Source of the DNA: an uncultured Acidobacteriia bacterium | Lineage (GTDB): Bacteria > Acidobacteriota > Terriglobia > Bryobacterales > Bryobacteraceae | Assembly: GCA_903909435.1 (NCBI GenBank) | Contig: CAIVVT010000234.1 | Span: forward strand, 1 to 64,000 | Reading direction: 5' to 3' | DNA length: 64,000 bases | Shown: piece by piece, positions 8,110 through 16,383 of the stretch | How the letters are laid out: each line of letters begins with the position of its first letter | How positions within the stretch are numbered: the stretch's first letter is position 1 | Position numbers and translations under genes: made by a program | The notes under the pieces: model-generated | Seen by the model: only the letters and a program-made list of their open reading frames with translations | Told to the model about the DNA's origin: nothing | Databases searched by the model: none

Positions 8110-8469
8110 ATGATGGTTCTGAGGGCAGGGCTGCGGATGGAACTGGCGCTCCTGGTGGCCGGGTTCTGCGCGGTTCTGGCGTGGAAGATCGTGCGCTGCG
8201 TGCTGCAATGGGCGCGGCGCCGGGAAGCGCGCAGGGCACTCCGCGGAGGGGTGACGGCCGTGCTGCGGCTGCAAATGCCGGTTGCAAGCCTTCTGGTTGC
8301 GCTTTACTACCTCACGCGGTTGCCCCCGGCGACCACAAGCGGTGACCTGCCGCCGGTCCCGGGCTTCGCATTGGCAGGGTTGGCAGGGAGCCAGTTGGCG
8401 TTCCTGGCCGTACTAGCCCACGGCCTGCTACGACCGTTCGGCAATATAAGAAGCGAGGGGGAAAGATAG
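8110..8469 (+). CDS. Small membrane protein, function unknown
   Basis: A 119-residue protein with a hydrophobic segment at about 10-28 (LALLVAGFCAVLAWKIV), a basic stretch (QWARRREARRALRGG), a second segment at about 54-66 and a third at about 83-106 (FALAGLAGSQLAFLAVLAHGLL). I do not recognise a family. Its stop codon directly abuts the ATG of the next gene (TAGATG), so the two are almost certainly co-transcribed and coupled. Start ATGATG at 8110 with AAGGT about 10 bases upstream. It is divergent from gamma-glutamyltransferase. Confidence 0.6.
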   Translation: MMVLRAGLRMELALLVAGFCAVLAWKIVRCVLQWARRREARRALRGGVTAVLRLQMPVASLLVALYYLTRLPPATTSGDLPPVPGFALAGLAGSQLAFLAVLAHGLLRPFGNIRSEGER

Positions 8470-8976
8470 ATGGACAATATATGGAAAAGCATAATCAGGG
8501 CAGTCTTCGTACTGGTCGCGCTTTGCCCGGTCGCGATGGTGATTTACTTTGCGCTATTCCGCACTCTCACCAAGGACTATCTACTGCTGGTGTTAGGGTC
8601 GGAACTGGCCGTGCTGCTGTTCATCTTTGGAGTGATCGTGCTATACGCGCTGGCCACGGATCAAATCAAAATCGACAAGTTAATCAATGAACCAAGCGGG
8701 GACGCGAGCATCTCACGCTTCCAACTCCTGATCTTCACATTCACAATCGCGTTGAGTTTCGTCTATCTGGTGATCATTGGTCCCGGGAAGTTCCCCGACG
8801 TCCCCAATCAGGTACTCATCCTGCTGGGGATCAGCGCGAGCACTTATGGTGTTGGCAAAGGCTTGCAGGTAGTCAATGGAATGACTTCTGGAACTGCTCA
8901 GCAACCGGCGGCGGGCGCGACTGACACGCCAGTGCCGGAGGCAAAACCGGAACCCGATCCTGCGACTACCAAGTGA
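8470..8976 (+). CDS. Four-helix membrane protein, function unknown
   Basis: A 168-residue protein with four predicted membrane segments: about 8-29, 34-57 (DYLLLVLGSELAVLLFIFG), 82-101 (FQLLIFTFTIALSFVYLVI) and 111-128 (QVLILLGISASTYGVGKG), then a Pro/Ala/Glu-rich cytoplasmic-type tail. The pairing of an S-x-x-RFQLLIFTF helix with a following LLGISASTYGxGKG helix recalls uncharacterised small membrane proteins found in many phyla, but I cannot give a name. Its start touches the stop of the preceding membrane protein, making a two-gene operon. No catalytic motif is visible. Confidence 0.65.
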   Translation: MDNIWKSIIRAVFVLVALCPVAMVIYFALFRTLTKDYLLLVLGSELAVLLFIFGVIVLYALATDQIKIDKLINEPSGDASISRFQLLIFTFTIALSFVYLVIIGPGKFPDVPNQVLILLGISASTYGVGKGLQVVNGMTSGTAQQPAAGATDTPVPEAKPEPDPATTK

Positions 8977-9038
8977 ATCACTGAGCGGAACAGGGTGTGG
9001 TGATCGGTTTGCCCACCGCAACACTCACTGACGGCGGT

Positions 9039-9389
9039 TCACTCCCGTTCGATCGTTACGTCCAGCAGCGGACACAAGCCACGGGGCAGTCCTTCCGCCT
9101 CGAGCGGGCAGACGGCACCTACCCCTGCGGACTTATTGGGTTCGCAGACGCAATCCGGACCTATCGATAAGTTCGCCCCTGTAGCATCAACCTGCCGCTT
9201 TCGGGCCGACGGGAACTTGGGAACGTTCGCGATCGCCCTTATGATCGCCATAATCGCAGAATGCGCCTTCCTGCTCTTGCCAAGTTCGTTCCGCAGATGA
9301 ATAACGAGCCCCGCAGCCAAGGCCAGAATTAGAGTCTCAGCCAGGAAAACGGCGATAACAAACTGGTATCCAGAAGAGTGCGGGTCCAT
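9039..9389 (-). CDS. Single-pass membrane protein, function unknown
   Basis: A 116-residue protein with one N-terminal membrane helix (about 9-29, VIAVFLAETLILALAAGLVI), a basic linker and a soluble tail with three cysteines (two in PDCVCEPN, one in GAVCPLEAEG) plus a fourth in GLCPLLD near the end. AAGGAT precedes the ATG. No family recognised. It faces the two-gene membrane operon at 8110-8976 tail to tail, which places three unknown small membrane proteins in 1.3 kb. Confidence 0.5.
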   Translation of the reverse strand: MDPHSSGYQFVIAVFLAETLILALAAGLVIHLRNELGKSRKAHSAIMAIIRAIANVPKFPSARKRQVDATGANLSIGPDCVCEPNKSAGVGAVCPLEAEGLPRGLCPLLDVTIERE

Positions 9390-9578
9390 TGGAATGATCC
9401 TTCAACCGACATAAGAATATATCAGGAACTGCGACTCATTGCCGAGCCAATGTCGGGTGTGCCAGGCACTATCGGCAAGGAGCAAATGTGTTGCCGAAGG
9501 GGAGTATGCGATTGCGGCATGAATGGGATTTCACCGCTAGACTGAGAGCATAGTTCGTCGGAATTCAACGGAGGGCCT

Positions 9579-10511
9579 ATGATCACGATTCTCGGCGCCG
9601 GCGGCGCCATCGGCGGCGAACTGGTTAAGGCACTAGCGCGAACCAGAACCCGCGTCAGGTTGGTCGGCAGGAACCCGAAATCCGCCCCTGGCGATGTCGA
9701 GATTCTGACCGCCGATATTTCGGACCTCAGCCAGACTGTCCGGGCAGTGGCGGGGTCGGACGTCGTGCACCTGTTGGTGGGTCTCAAGTATGACTGCGCG
9801 GTGTGGCAGGAAACGTGGCCCCGGATTATGCGCAACGCGATTGAGGCCTGCAAGCGGGCGGGCGCAAAGCTGGTCTTCTTCGACAACGTCTATATGTACG
9901 GGAAAGTGGCGGGGAAGATGACGGAGGAGACGCCCTTCAATCCGTGCAGCAGGAAAGGCGAACTGCGCGCGCGGATCGCGATGGAGCTATTGAGCGAAAT
10001 CAAAACGGGCAACCTGACGGCGATGATCGCTCGAAGCGCCGATTTCTATGGCCCCGGCGCGAAGACAAGCGTAGCCAATATGCTGGTCTTCGACAAGTTC
10101 GCCAATCAATCGAAGGCCGCCTGGCTGGTTAACGACCTGGTGCCCCATTCCTTCACTTTCACCCCGGACGCGGCGAAGAGCCTGGTGCTGCTGACCGGAA
10201 GCGAAACGGCCTGGAATCAAACGTGGCACGTCCCCACCGCGCCCGCTCCGCCAACCGGCAAGCAGTTCATCGGGATGGTGGCGCAAGCGTTCGGAGTTGC
10301 GCCGCGCTACCGTGTGCTCAACCGGCCCATGCTCAAAGTAGCCGGCTGGTTCGACAAAACGGTCGCGGAGAGTTACGAAATGCTGTACCAGAGCGATTCG
10401 GAGTATCTGTTCGATTCCACGAAGTTCGTGCGGGCGTTTGAGTTCGAAGCGACGTCGTATGCCGAAGGGGTGCGGATCGTCGCGGGCGAGTACAAGCGGA
10501 CGGAAGCGTAA
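9579..10511 (+). CDS. NAD-dependent epimerase/dehydratase family (extended SDR) protein
   Basis: A 310-residue Rossmann protein. The N-terminus ILGAGGAIGGELV is the dinucleotide-binding GxxGxxG, Asp-Ile-Ser follows the third strand, and the catalytic Y-x-x-x-K is VYMYGKVAG. RSADFYGPG matches the substrate-side loop of extended SDRs. An AACGGAGG ribosome site sits just before the ATG. Members act on nucleotide sugars or other hydroxylated substrates; this one lacks features that fix the substrate. It stands alone, with 76 bases to the next gene on the other strand. Confidence 0.85.
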   Translation: MITILGAGGAIGGELVKALARTRTRVRLVGRNPKSAPGDVEILTADISDLSQTVRAVAGSDVVHLLVGLKYDCAVWQETWPRIMRNAIEACKRAGAKLVFFDNVYMYGKVAGKMTEETPFNPCSRKGELRARIAMELLSEIKTGNLTAMIARSADFYGPGAKTSVANMLVFDKFANQSKAAWLVNDLVPHSFTFTPDAAKSLVLLTGSETAWNQTWHVPTAPAPPTGKQFIGMVAQAFGVAPRYRVLNRPMLKVAGWFDKTVAESYEMLYQSDSEYLFDSTKFVRAFEFEATSYAEGVRIVAGEYKRTEA

Positions 10512-10587
10512 CGATTCCTTCCGACGCCCCTCTACTTCCGGGGCTTAGCCACAAGCGCGACGTGACAAGCGTTGCATAGGCTCGGCC

Positions 10588-11640
10588 CTATTCCTGCCTC
10601 AGCCGCTGCATGATTTCGCGGAAACACAGCGCGGATTCCTGCGCGCCTACGCTGGCGGGGCCGTCGTGCCAGTAGGCTGCGGAGAAGTCCTCGAACGGCA
10701 TCCAGGTGGTGTGCAACATGCCGAGCAGTCGCGAGGCGACCTGCGGGCTCGCTTCCGAGCGGGCCAGGCGGATCAGGTCCATCTGGCGCAGGGCGACGCC
10801 GGGCCTGCGCCAGGACGACGTCACCGTCTCGAATCCGCTCAGCGCGAAGGCCAGTGTGGTGGCGTGCGCCGCTTCGTAGTGCCAGTCGCAGAGCACGACG
10901 TCGTGCGGGATGTCGAGGATGGCCGGAGCGGTGCCGTTCTTGCTCGCCTCCCATTCACCGATGCCCGTCGTCTCGCCGTCGATCAGTCGGTCCGCCCAGA
11001 ACCAGAGCCGCCGGCCTTTCGCCGCCAGATGGTCGTGGATTGCGCGGACTTCGCCGGCGAACAGCTTGGCCTTGTTCTGGCCTTTGCAACGCGGGCAGGC
11101 GTCTTCGCCGAGGAGAAAGACTTCATCCATTCCGGCGTGCAGGGTGTCGGCGGAGAATGCGTCCAGGACCTCGTCGATCAGGTCGAACACGAAGGCGTGC
11201 ACCTGAGGATGATTGGGGCAATAACTGCGGCAGTAGATGTCCTTGTTATCCGGATAGAGGCCCGGCGTCTCGTCGAACTCCGGATGCGAACGCAGCAGGC
11301 CGAAGGTCTTCTTGGCCCACGACTGGTGCCCGAGCAGGTTGACCAGCGGGATGAGTTTCACGCCCGATTCGCGGGCCGCAGTGGCGATAGCGCGGGCGTC
11401 GTCGAGGCTCAGCGCGTCGGCGTCGGCCACTTCCGGGTGGCTCTTGAACTGATAGCGATAGTCAATCTCCAGGACCAGCGTGTTGACGCCTTCCCTGGGT
11501 AAGACCTCGCGAATGAACTTCGTCATCCTGGGGACATCACTGGGCTTCGGGGCGCTCAGGTGGAGTCCACGGACGGGCAGAGGCGCGGCAGGCAGCAGGG
11601 CGGCCAGGGCGAGAAAAGCAACAAGCAAGCGCGGAAACAT
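10588..11640 (-). CDS. Secreted GH20-like beta-N-acetylhexosaminidase family protein
   Basis: A 350-residue precursor when started at MFPRLLVAFLALAALLPAAP, a clear signal peptide; the frame runs on upstream without coding character. The body is a (beta/alpha)8 barrel with HAGMDEV, in which Asp172-Glu173 correspond to the catalytic Asp-Glu pair of GH20 (usually GGDE), and a preceding LIPLVNLLGHQSW strand. There is no separate N-terminal GH20b domain. A CPRCKG motif follows the catalytic loop. It probably trims N-acetyl-hexosamine ends of exported glycans. It is divergent from the Gfo/Idh/MocA gene across 124 bases, so the two may share a control region. Confidence 0.75.
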   Translation of the reverse strand: MFPRLLVAFLALAALLPAAPLPVRGLHLSAPKPSDVPRMTKFIREVLPREGVNTLVLEIDYRYQFKSHPEVADADALSLDDARAIATAARESGVKLIPLVNLLGHQSWAKKTFGLLRSHPEFDETPGLYPDNKDIYCRSYCPNHPQVHAFVFDLIDEVLDAFSADTLHAGMDEVFLLGEDACPRCKGQNKAKLFAGEVRAIHDHLAAKGRRLWFWADRLIDGETTGIGEWEASKNGTAPAILDIPHDVVLCDWHYEAAHATTLAFALSGFETVTSSWRRPGVALRQMDLIRLARSEASPQVASRLLGMLHTTWMPFEDFSAAYWHDGPASVGAQESALCFREIMQRLRQE

Positions 11641-11764
11641 GGCAATGCTATTCTCTCTCCAAATCCTGCTCCACTGCGGAAGACTGGCCGACGAGGGCGT
11701 CAACAGCAGACCCGGCACCTCTGCCGCGCGCCGAGTAGAGATAGACTCTCTAAGGGAGTTTTCT

Positions 11765-12946
11765 ATGCCAAACGCCGTTTCCCGCCGAACCTTCTTCGCT
11801 GGTGCCGCCACCGCGGCCGGTGCGCTCAGCGTCTCCGGAGCCAATGAGCGCGTGCGCCTGGGCCTGATCGGCTCGGGCGGGCGCGGCCAGCACCTCATCC
11901 GCATGGCCCAAGCTGCGGGTGGCGCGGAGTTCGTCGCCATCTGCGACGCCTGGGATCAGCGCATGAACGATGCCGCGAAAGTCATCGGGACGCCGGTCCA
12001 ACAATACAAGACTTATCAGGCGCTGCTCGGCCGGAAGGACATTGACGCCGTGATCGTGGCTACCACCGACCACCACCACGCGCACGTCAGCGCCGACGCC
12101 TGCCGCGCGGGCAAGGACGTCTACGTCGAAAAGCCCATGACCTCGCTGCCCATGCAAGGCCACGAAATGGTGAAGGCCGTGAAGGAAAACAACCGCATCC
12201 TGCAGGTCGGCGTGCAGCAGCGCAGCACGGAACCGTTCCTGTCGGCCAAAAAGGCGTTTGTCGATACGGGCCGCCTGGGCAAAGTACACATGGTGCGCAC
12301 GGTGTGGAACGCCAATGGCGGCTACCTCGAGAAACCTCCCGCCGGGATGGAGAACAAGCCCGCGGGACTCGATTGGGACATGTGGCTCGGCTGGCTCCCC
12401 AAGATGCCGTGGGACCCGAAGCGCTATTTCAATCGCTTCTCGTATTGGGACATCTCCACGGGCGGTCAGACGGGCGGGTTATTCGTGCACATGATCGACG
12501 TCGTGCACTGGTATCTCGGTGTCAACCGGCCGCTCTCGGCCGTGGCGATGGGCGGGATTTACCAGTACAACGACGGTCGCGACACGCCCGACAACATCAA
12601 CTTCATCGTCGATTACCCGGGCGGATTGAACGTCACTTTTGAGGCGACCATCACCGATCTGCTGCCCCAGGAATCGGCGGACATTGTCTTCTTCGGAGAG
12701 GGTGGAAGATTGAATATCTTCCGCCACGGCGCCAGGTTCCTGCCGGCCGACAAAGGACCTGCGGAGTTCCTCAAGCCCGGTCCCGAGCATCCGCACATGG
12801 GCAACTTCCTGGAGTGCGTGCGCACGCGGAAGGAACCGAACGCGAATGTGGTCGAAGGGCACTATGGCGCGATGGCGTGCCACATCGGCAACATTGCCTA
12901 CAAGGAAGGCCGCCGCGTCGCCTGGGACCCAAACTGGGACGTTTAG
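11765..12946 (+). CDS. Tat-exported Gfo/Idh/MocA family oxidoreductase
   Basis: A 393-residue protein. The start at 11765 has AAGGGAG eight bases upstream and yields a Tat-type leader (SRRTFFAGAATAAGALSVSG). Then comes the Rossmann domain (LGLIGSGGRGQHLI), the EKP motif at 122-124 (VYVEKPMTS) that positions the nicotinamide, and the C-terminal alpha/beta domain with HMIDVVHWYLG, which carries the family's catalytic His region. Such enzymes oxidise or rearrange sugar hydroxyls with tightly bound NAD(P). Export through Tat would let the cofactor load before transport. It is followed by the ThuA protein on the same strand after a large hairpin. Confidence 0.9.
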   Translation: MPNAVSRRTFFAGAATAAGALSVSGANERVRLGLIGSGGRGQHLIRMAQAAGGAEFVAICDAWDQRMNDAAKVIGTPVQQYKTYQALLGRKDIDAVIVATTDHHHAHVSADACRAGKDVYVEKPMTSLPMQGHEMVKAVKENNRILQVGVQQRSTEPFLSAKKAFVDTGRLGKVHMVRTVWNANGGYLEKPPAGMENKPAGLDWDMWLGWLPKMPWDPKRYFNRFSYWDISTGGQTGGLFVHMIDVVHWYLGVNRPLSAVAMGGIYQYNDGRDTPDNINFIVDYPGGLNVTFEATITDLLPQESADIVFFGEGGRLNIFRHGARFLPADKGPAEFLKPGPEHPHMGNFLECVRTRKEPNANVVEGHYGAMACHIGNIAYKEGRRVAWDPNWDV

Positions 12947-12967
12947 AGACCTTCCATGATCATCGCG

Positions 12968-13033
12968 GCAACCGCTCCCTGACGTTCGCGGCTCCGATCC
13001 GGAACGGAGCCGCGAGCATCAGGGAGCGGTTGC
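12968..13033. repeat. Large composite palindrome between two genes
   Basis: Outer arms gcaaccgctccctga (12968-12982) and tcagggagcggttgc (13019-13033) and inner arms tcgcggctccg (12986-12996) and cggagccgcga (13005-13015) form one near-continuous hairpin of about 26 base pairs. No T-run follows. The size and symmetry suggest a dispersed intergenic palindrome that may also stop or stabilise the upstream transcript. Confidence 0.6.
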
Positions 13034-13088
13034 ATGACCGCCACGGGACCGGTTGGAAATGGCTGCAACGCGAGTAGTGGGGTGAGTT

Positions 13089-14579
13089 ATGCAAGCTAGG
13101 TTACTGATGCTGCTGGCTGGAGTGATGTCCGCTGCAGCGCTCGCTCAGTCGGCGGCTGCGCCGGACGATTCCTTCTTTTTTGAGAAGGGCAAGCTCCGCG
13201 TCCTGATCCTCTCCGGACGCAACAACCACGACTGGCGCGCATCCACGCCGCACTTGCGCCGTATCCTGGACGCGACCGGACGCTTCGACGTGCGCGTAAC
13301 GGAGGAACCGTCGGGGCTGACGGCCGAGTCGCTGCGGCCGTATGACGTTCTGGTCAGCGATTACTGTGGACCGCGCTGGGGCGGGACGGCGGAAAAAGCA
13401 GTGGCCGCCTTCGTTCATTCCGGCAAGGGACTGGTAGCGGTACACGCGGCAAGCTACCCGTTTGGCGAGGCGCAGATCCTGGGCAGCCACCAGACGCCCA
13501 CGGGCGTGCGTGAGCCGGCATGGAGCGAGTGGGCCACAATTGTCGGCGGAGCATGGACGGAAAAGGAACCGAAGACGGGCCACGCGAAACGCCACGTGTA
13601 CGAGGTGAAGTGGACCAATGCCGCGCACCCCATCGCGCAGGGCATGGCGCCGTCGTTCACGGTGAGCGACGAACTGTACCATCAGTTCGCGCTGAAGCCC
13701 GGCATTGAGGTGCTGGCCACCGCGCTCGACGCGGCCGAGCAGGGCGGCAACGGCAGGCAGGAACCGCTGCTATGGACCAATCGGTACGGCGCGGGACGAG
13801 TTTTTCACACCGCACTCGGCCACGATGTCGCCGCGATGAGCGCGCCGGGCTTTATCGCATCGTTTGCGCGAGGAGTCGAGTGGACGGCTTCTGAGAAGGT
13901 GACCCTTCCGGCATCGGTCTCGCTCGACCCGAAAGACAAGGATGCCCTACGAGTGATGCTCGTGACGGGTGGTCACGACCATGAGCAGTCGTTTTACGCG
14001 GTGCTCGACGGACTGCGTGAAATCCGCGTCACGGTGAACCCGCATCCGGCCGCGTTCGGCGGCGATTTCGCAAAGGCTTACGACTGCATCGTGCTGTACG
14101 ACTACCACGTTGGCGACCTGCCGGAGGTACCGCAAAGGAACTTGCGCGAATACCTGGAGAGCGGCAAGGGAATGGTCGTTTTGCACCACGCCATCGCCAA
14201 CTACCAGAAATGGCCGTTCTGGTGGAAGGAGGTTGTAGGTGGACGATATTTAATGCAAGACGAGCCACCCGCCAAGGCCTCTACCTATCTCCACGACCAG
14301 GACCTGGAAGTGACTCCCGTGGGAGACCATCCGATCGTAAAGGGCCTGCCGCCGATGTACATCCACGACGAGACGTACAAAGGCATGTGGCGCGCGGAAG
14401 GCCTGCAAATACTGCTCAAAACGAATCATCCGACCAGCGACGAACCGCTGGCGTGGATCGGCCCCTGGACCAAGTCTCGGGTCGTGTACATCCAACTTGG
14501 CCATGGCCGGGAAGCGCATGAAAATCCGTGGTACCGGGAACTTGTGCGCAGGTCAGTGATTTGGGCCGCGGGCCGGTAA
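13089..14579 (+). CDS. Secreted protein with two ThuA (trehalose-utilization) domains
   Basis: A 496-residue precursor with a signal peptide (MLLAGVMSAAALAQSAAA). Two glutamine-amidotransferase-like ThuA domains follow: the first at about 35-260 (LRVLILSGRNNHDW, GKGLVAVHAASYPF) and the second at about 278-494 (LRVMLVTGGHDHEQSFY, GKGMVVLHHAIANYQ). The catalytic Cys of true amidotransferases is missing, as in the family. ThuA domains are tied to sugar catabolism, mostly next to Gfo/Idh/MocA oxidoreductases, and that is the context here. The exact reaction of ThuA is not settled, so none is claimed. Confidence 0.88.
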   Translation: MQARLLMLLAGVMSAAALAQSAAAPDDSFFFEKGKLRVLILSGRNNHDWRASTPHLRRILDATGRFDVRVTEEPSGLTAESLRPYDVLVSDYCGPRWGGTAEKAVAAFVHSGKGLVAVHAASYPFGEAQILGSHQTPTGVREPAWSEWATIVGGAWTEKEPKTGHAKRHVYEVKWTNAAHPIAQGMAPSFTVSDELYHQFALKPGIEVLATALDAAEQGGNGRQEPLLWTNRYGAGRVFHTALGHDVAAMSAPGFIASFARGVEWTASEKVTLPASVSLDPKDKDALRVMLVTGGHDHEQSFYAVLDGLREIRVTVNPHPAAFGGDFAKAYDCIVLYDYHVGDLPEVPQRNLREYLESGKGMVVLHHAIANYQKWPFWWKEVVGGRYLMQDEPPAKASTYLHDQDLEVTPVGDHPIVKGLPPMYIHDETYKGMWRAEGLQILLKTNHPTSDEPLAWIGPWTKSRVVYIQLGHGREAHENPWYRELVRRSVIWAAGR

Positions 14580-14624
14580 CATTTCAGACCAGCTTGTCGC
14601 CTGATAGCCTAAGTGAATTCCGGC

Positions 14625-16214
14625 ATGAAAAGACAACTCCGCTTACTCGCATTTGGCTTGGCCGTTGCCATCGTCGCGGCCGCGCAAGATAAGGTCGATC
14701 TCGAGACCATTTACAGAATCAAGCAGGAGGCGACGCAGAACTCCAAGGTGATGGACCACCTGTTCTGGCTCACCGATGCTTACGGCCCCCGTCTGGCCGG
14801 TGCACCCAACTACAAGAAGGCCGCCGACTGGGCGGTGAAGACCTTACAGGAATGGGGTCTGACCAACGTCCACCTGGAGAGCTGGAAGTTCGGCCGTTCG
14901 TGGGAGAACAAGAAATTCTCCGCCAGCCTGGTGGAGCCGAGTTTCGCCCCGATCTATGGCTTCGCGCTGGCGTGGTCGAAGTCCACGGACGGCGTTGTTT
15001 CCGACGAACCGGTGTATGCTCCTATCCGCGCCGAAGAAGACATGGCCAAGTGGAAGGGCAAGCTGAAGGGCAAGATCGTCTTCACGGAGCCGGTGCGCGG
15101 CCAGGAACTGATCGAGAAAGCATTCTCCAATCGCTACACCGCCGAGGAATTGGCTCAGATGGAAATGGCGCCGGAGCCCGGCGGGGGCGGCATGATGGTC
15201 GGCCCCGTACGGCCGGGCGATTCGACCGATCCGGCGGCTCGGCGCGCCGCCATGATGGCCGCCCGCGCCTTACGGCAAAAGGCGAGCACGTTCTTCCGCG
15301 AGGAAGAAGCGGCGGTGCTGGTCTCGTTCGGCTCGCGCAACGACGGCGGGACGATCACCGCGGATCGCGGCGGCCCCTACGACCCGAAGCAGCCGCTGCC
15401 TCCGGCGATGATCGCGATCACGCCAGAGCATTACAACCGTATCGTGCGCCTGCTGGAGCATAAGGTACCAGTGAAGATGGAGGTCGAAGTAAAGAACGAC
15501 ACCAGCGACGACGAGGCCGAGTGCTACAACGTCGTGGGGGACATCGCAGGTACCGGTCCGCACAAGGACGAGGTCGTGATGATCGGCGGTCACCTCGACT
15601 CATGGCAGGGCAGCACGGGCGCGACTGACAACGGCGCAGGCAGCGCGGTGATGCTGGAGGTGGTTCGTGTGTTGAAGACGCTCAAACTGCCGCTCGACCG
15701 GACGGTCCGCATCGGCCTGTGGGGTGCGGAAGAGGAAGGGCTGCTCGGCTCCCGCGAGTACGTGAAAAAGAACCTGGCGGATCCCACGAAGATGGAGACC
15801 ACCCCGGAGTGGGACAAGCTCGCAGCCTATTACAACGTGGACAACGGCGCGGGAAAAATACGCGGCGTCTATCTGCAAGGCAACGAAATGGTGCGACCGT
15901 TCTTCCAGGCGATGCTGGCCCCGTTCAAGGACATGGGAGTCTCCGCGATCAGCATCCGCAACACGGGCGGCACGGACCACCAGTCGTTCGACGCGGTCGG
16001 ATTGCCCGGCTTCCAGTTCATCCAGGACCCACTGGAATACATGACGCGTACGCATCACTCGAACATGGACAACTACGACCGCGTTCCGCGGGCGGACATG
16101 ATCCAGATGTCTACCGTCGTCAGCTCGATTGTGTTCCACACTGCCAACCGCGAGGAGAAGTTGCCGAGGAAGCCGAAACCGGCGGCGCGCACCGCGGGCC
16201 CGGGCATGTTCTAG
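14625..16214 (+). CDS. Secreted M28 family zinc aminopeptidase with inserted PA domain
   Basis: A 529-residue precursor; the ATG at 14625 is preferred because it starts the signal peptide (MKRQLRLLAFGLAVAIVAAA), although a GTG four codons earlier is in frame. Between a short N-terminal segment and the catalytic domain is a protease-associated insert (about 110-290). Metal ligands of M28 are visible in order: GGHLDSW, GATDNGAGSA, EEEGLLGS, YNVDNGAG and a late THHSNMD. The family removes N-terminal residues from peptides in the periplasm. It ends the plus-strand block that starts at 11765. Confidence 0.9.
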   Translation: MKRQLRLLAFGLAVAIVAAAQDKVDLETIYRIKQEATQNSKVMDHLFWLTDAYGPRLAGAPNYKKAADWAVKTLQEWGLTNVHLESWKFGRSWENKKFSASLVEPSFAPIYGFALAWSKSTDGVVSDEPVYAPIRAEEDMAKWKGKLKGKIVFTEPVRGQELIEKAFSNRYTAEELAQMEMAPEPGGGGMMVGPVRPGDSTDPAARRAAMMAARALRQKASTFFREEEAAVLVSFGSRNDGGTITADRGGPYDPKQPLPPAMIAITPEHYNRIVRLLEHKVPVKMEVEVKNDTSDDEAECYNVVGDIAGTGPHKDEVVMIGGHLDSWQGSTGATDNGAGSAVMLEVVRVLKTLKLPLDRTVRIGLWGAEEEGLLGSREYVKKNLADPTKMETTPEWDKLAAYYNVDNGAGKIRGVYLQGNEMVRPFFQAMLAPFKDMGVSAISIRNTGGTDHQSFDAVGLPGFQFIQDPLEYMTRTHHSNMDNYDRVPRADMIQMSTVVSSIVFHTANREEKLPRKPKPAARTAGPGMF

Positions 16215-16314
16215 AACGATGGCGGGGCGCGCGTAGAGACAGGTGGTAGAAACCGGGAGCGGCTGAGATTCAGCAACTTCAGGAAAATCGGTCGTTGTGA
16301 TTCAACAACTTAAG

Positions 16315-16348
16315 ATACCCAACCCGTTAGAATCAGCGGGTTGGGTAT
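16315..16348. terminator. Bidirectional intrinsic terminator
   Basis: Perfect 12-bp arms atacccaacccg and cgggttgggtat around a 10-base loop, followed by a T-rich tail on both strands. It lies between the convergent M28 peptidase and SulP genes and can serve both. Confidence 0.8.
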
Positions 16349-16383
16349 TTGTGTCGCTGGCCCTCGGTTTGCGTCCATGGGCT

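Noticed and set aside
11641-11940. N-terminal extension of the GH20-like reading frame
   Set aside because: It precedes a clear signal peptide and runs antisense through the Gfo/Idh/MocA start, so it is not coding.
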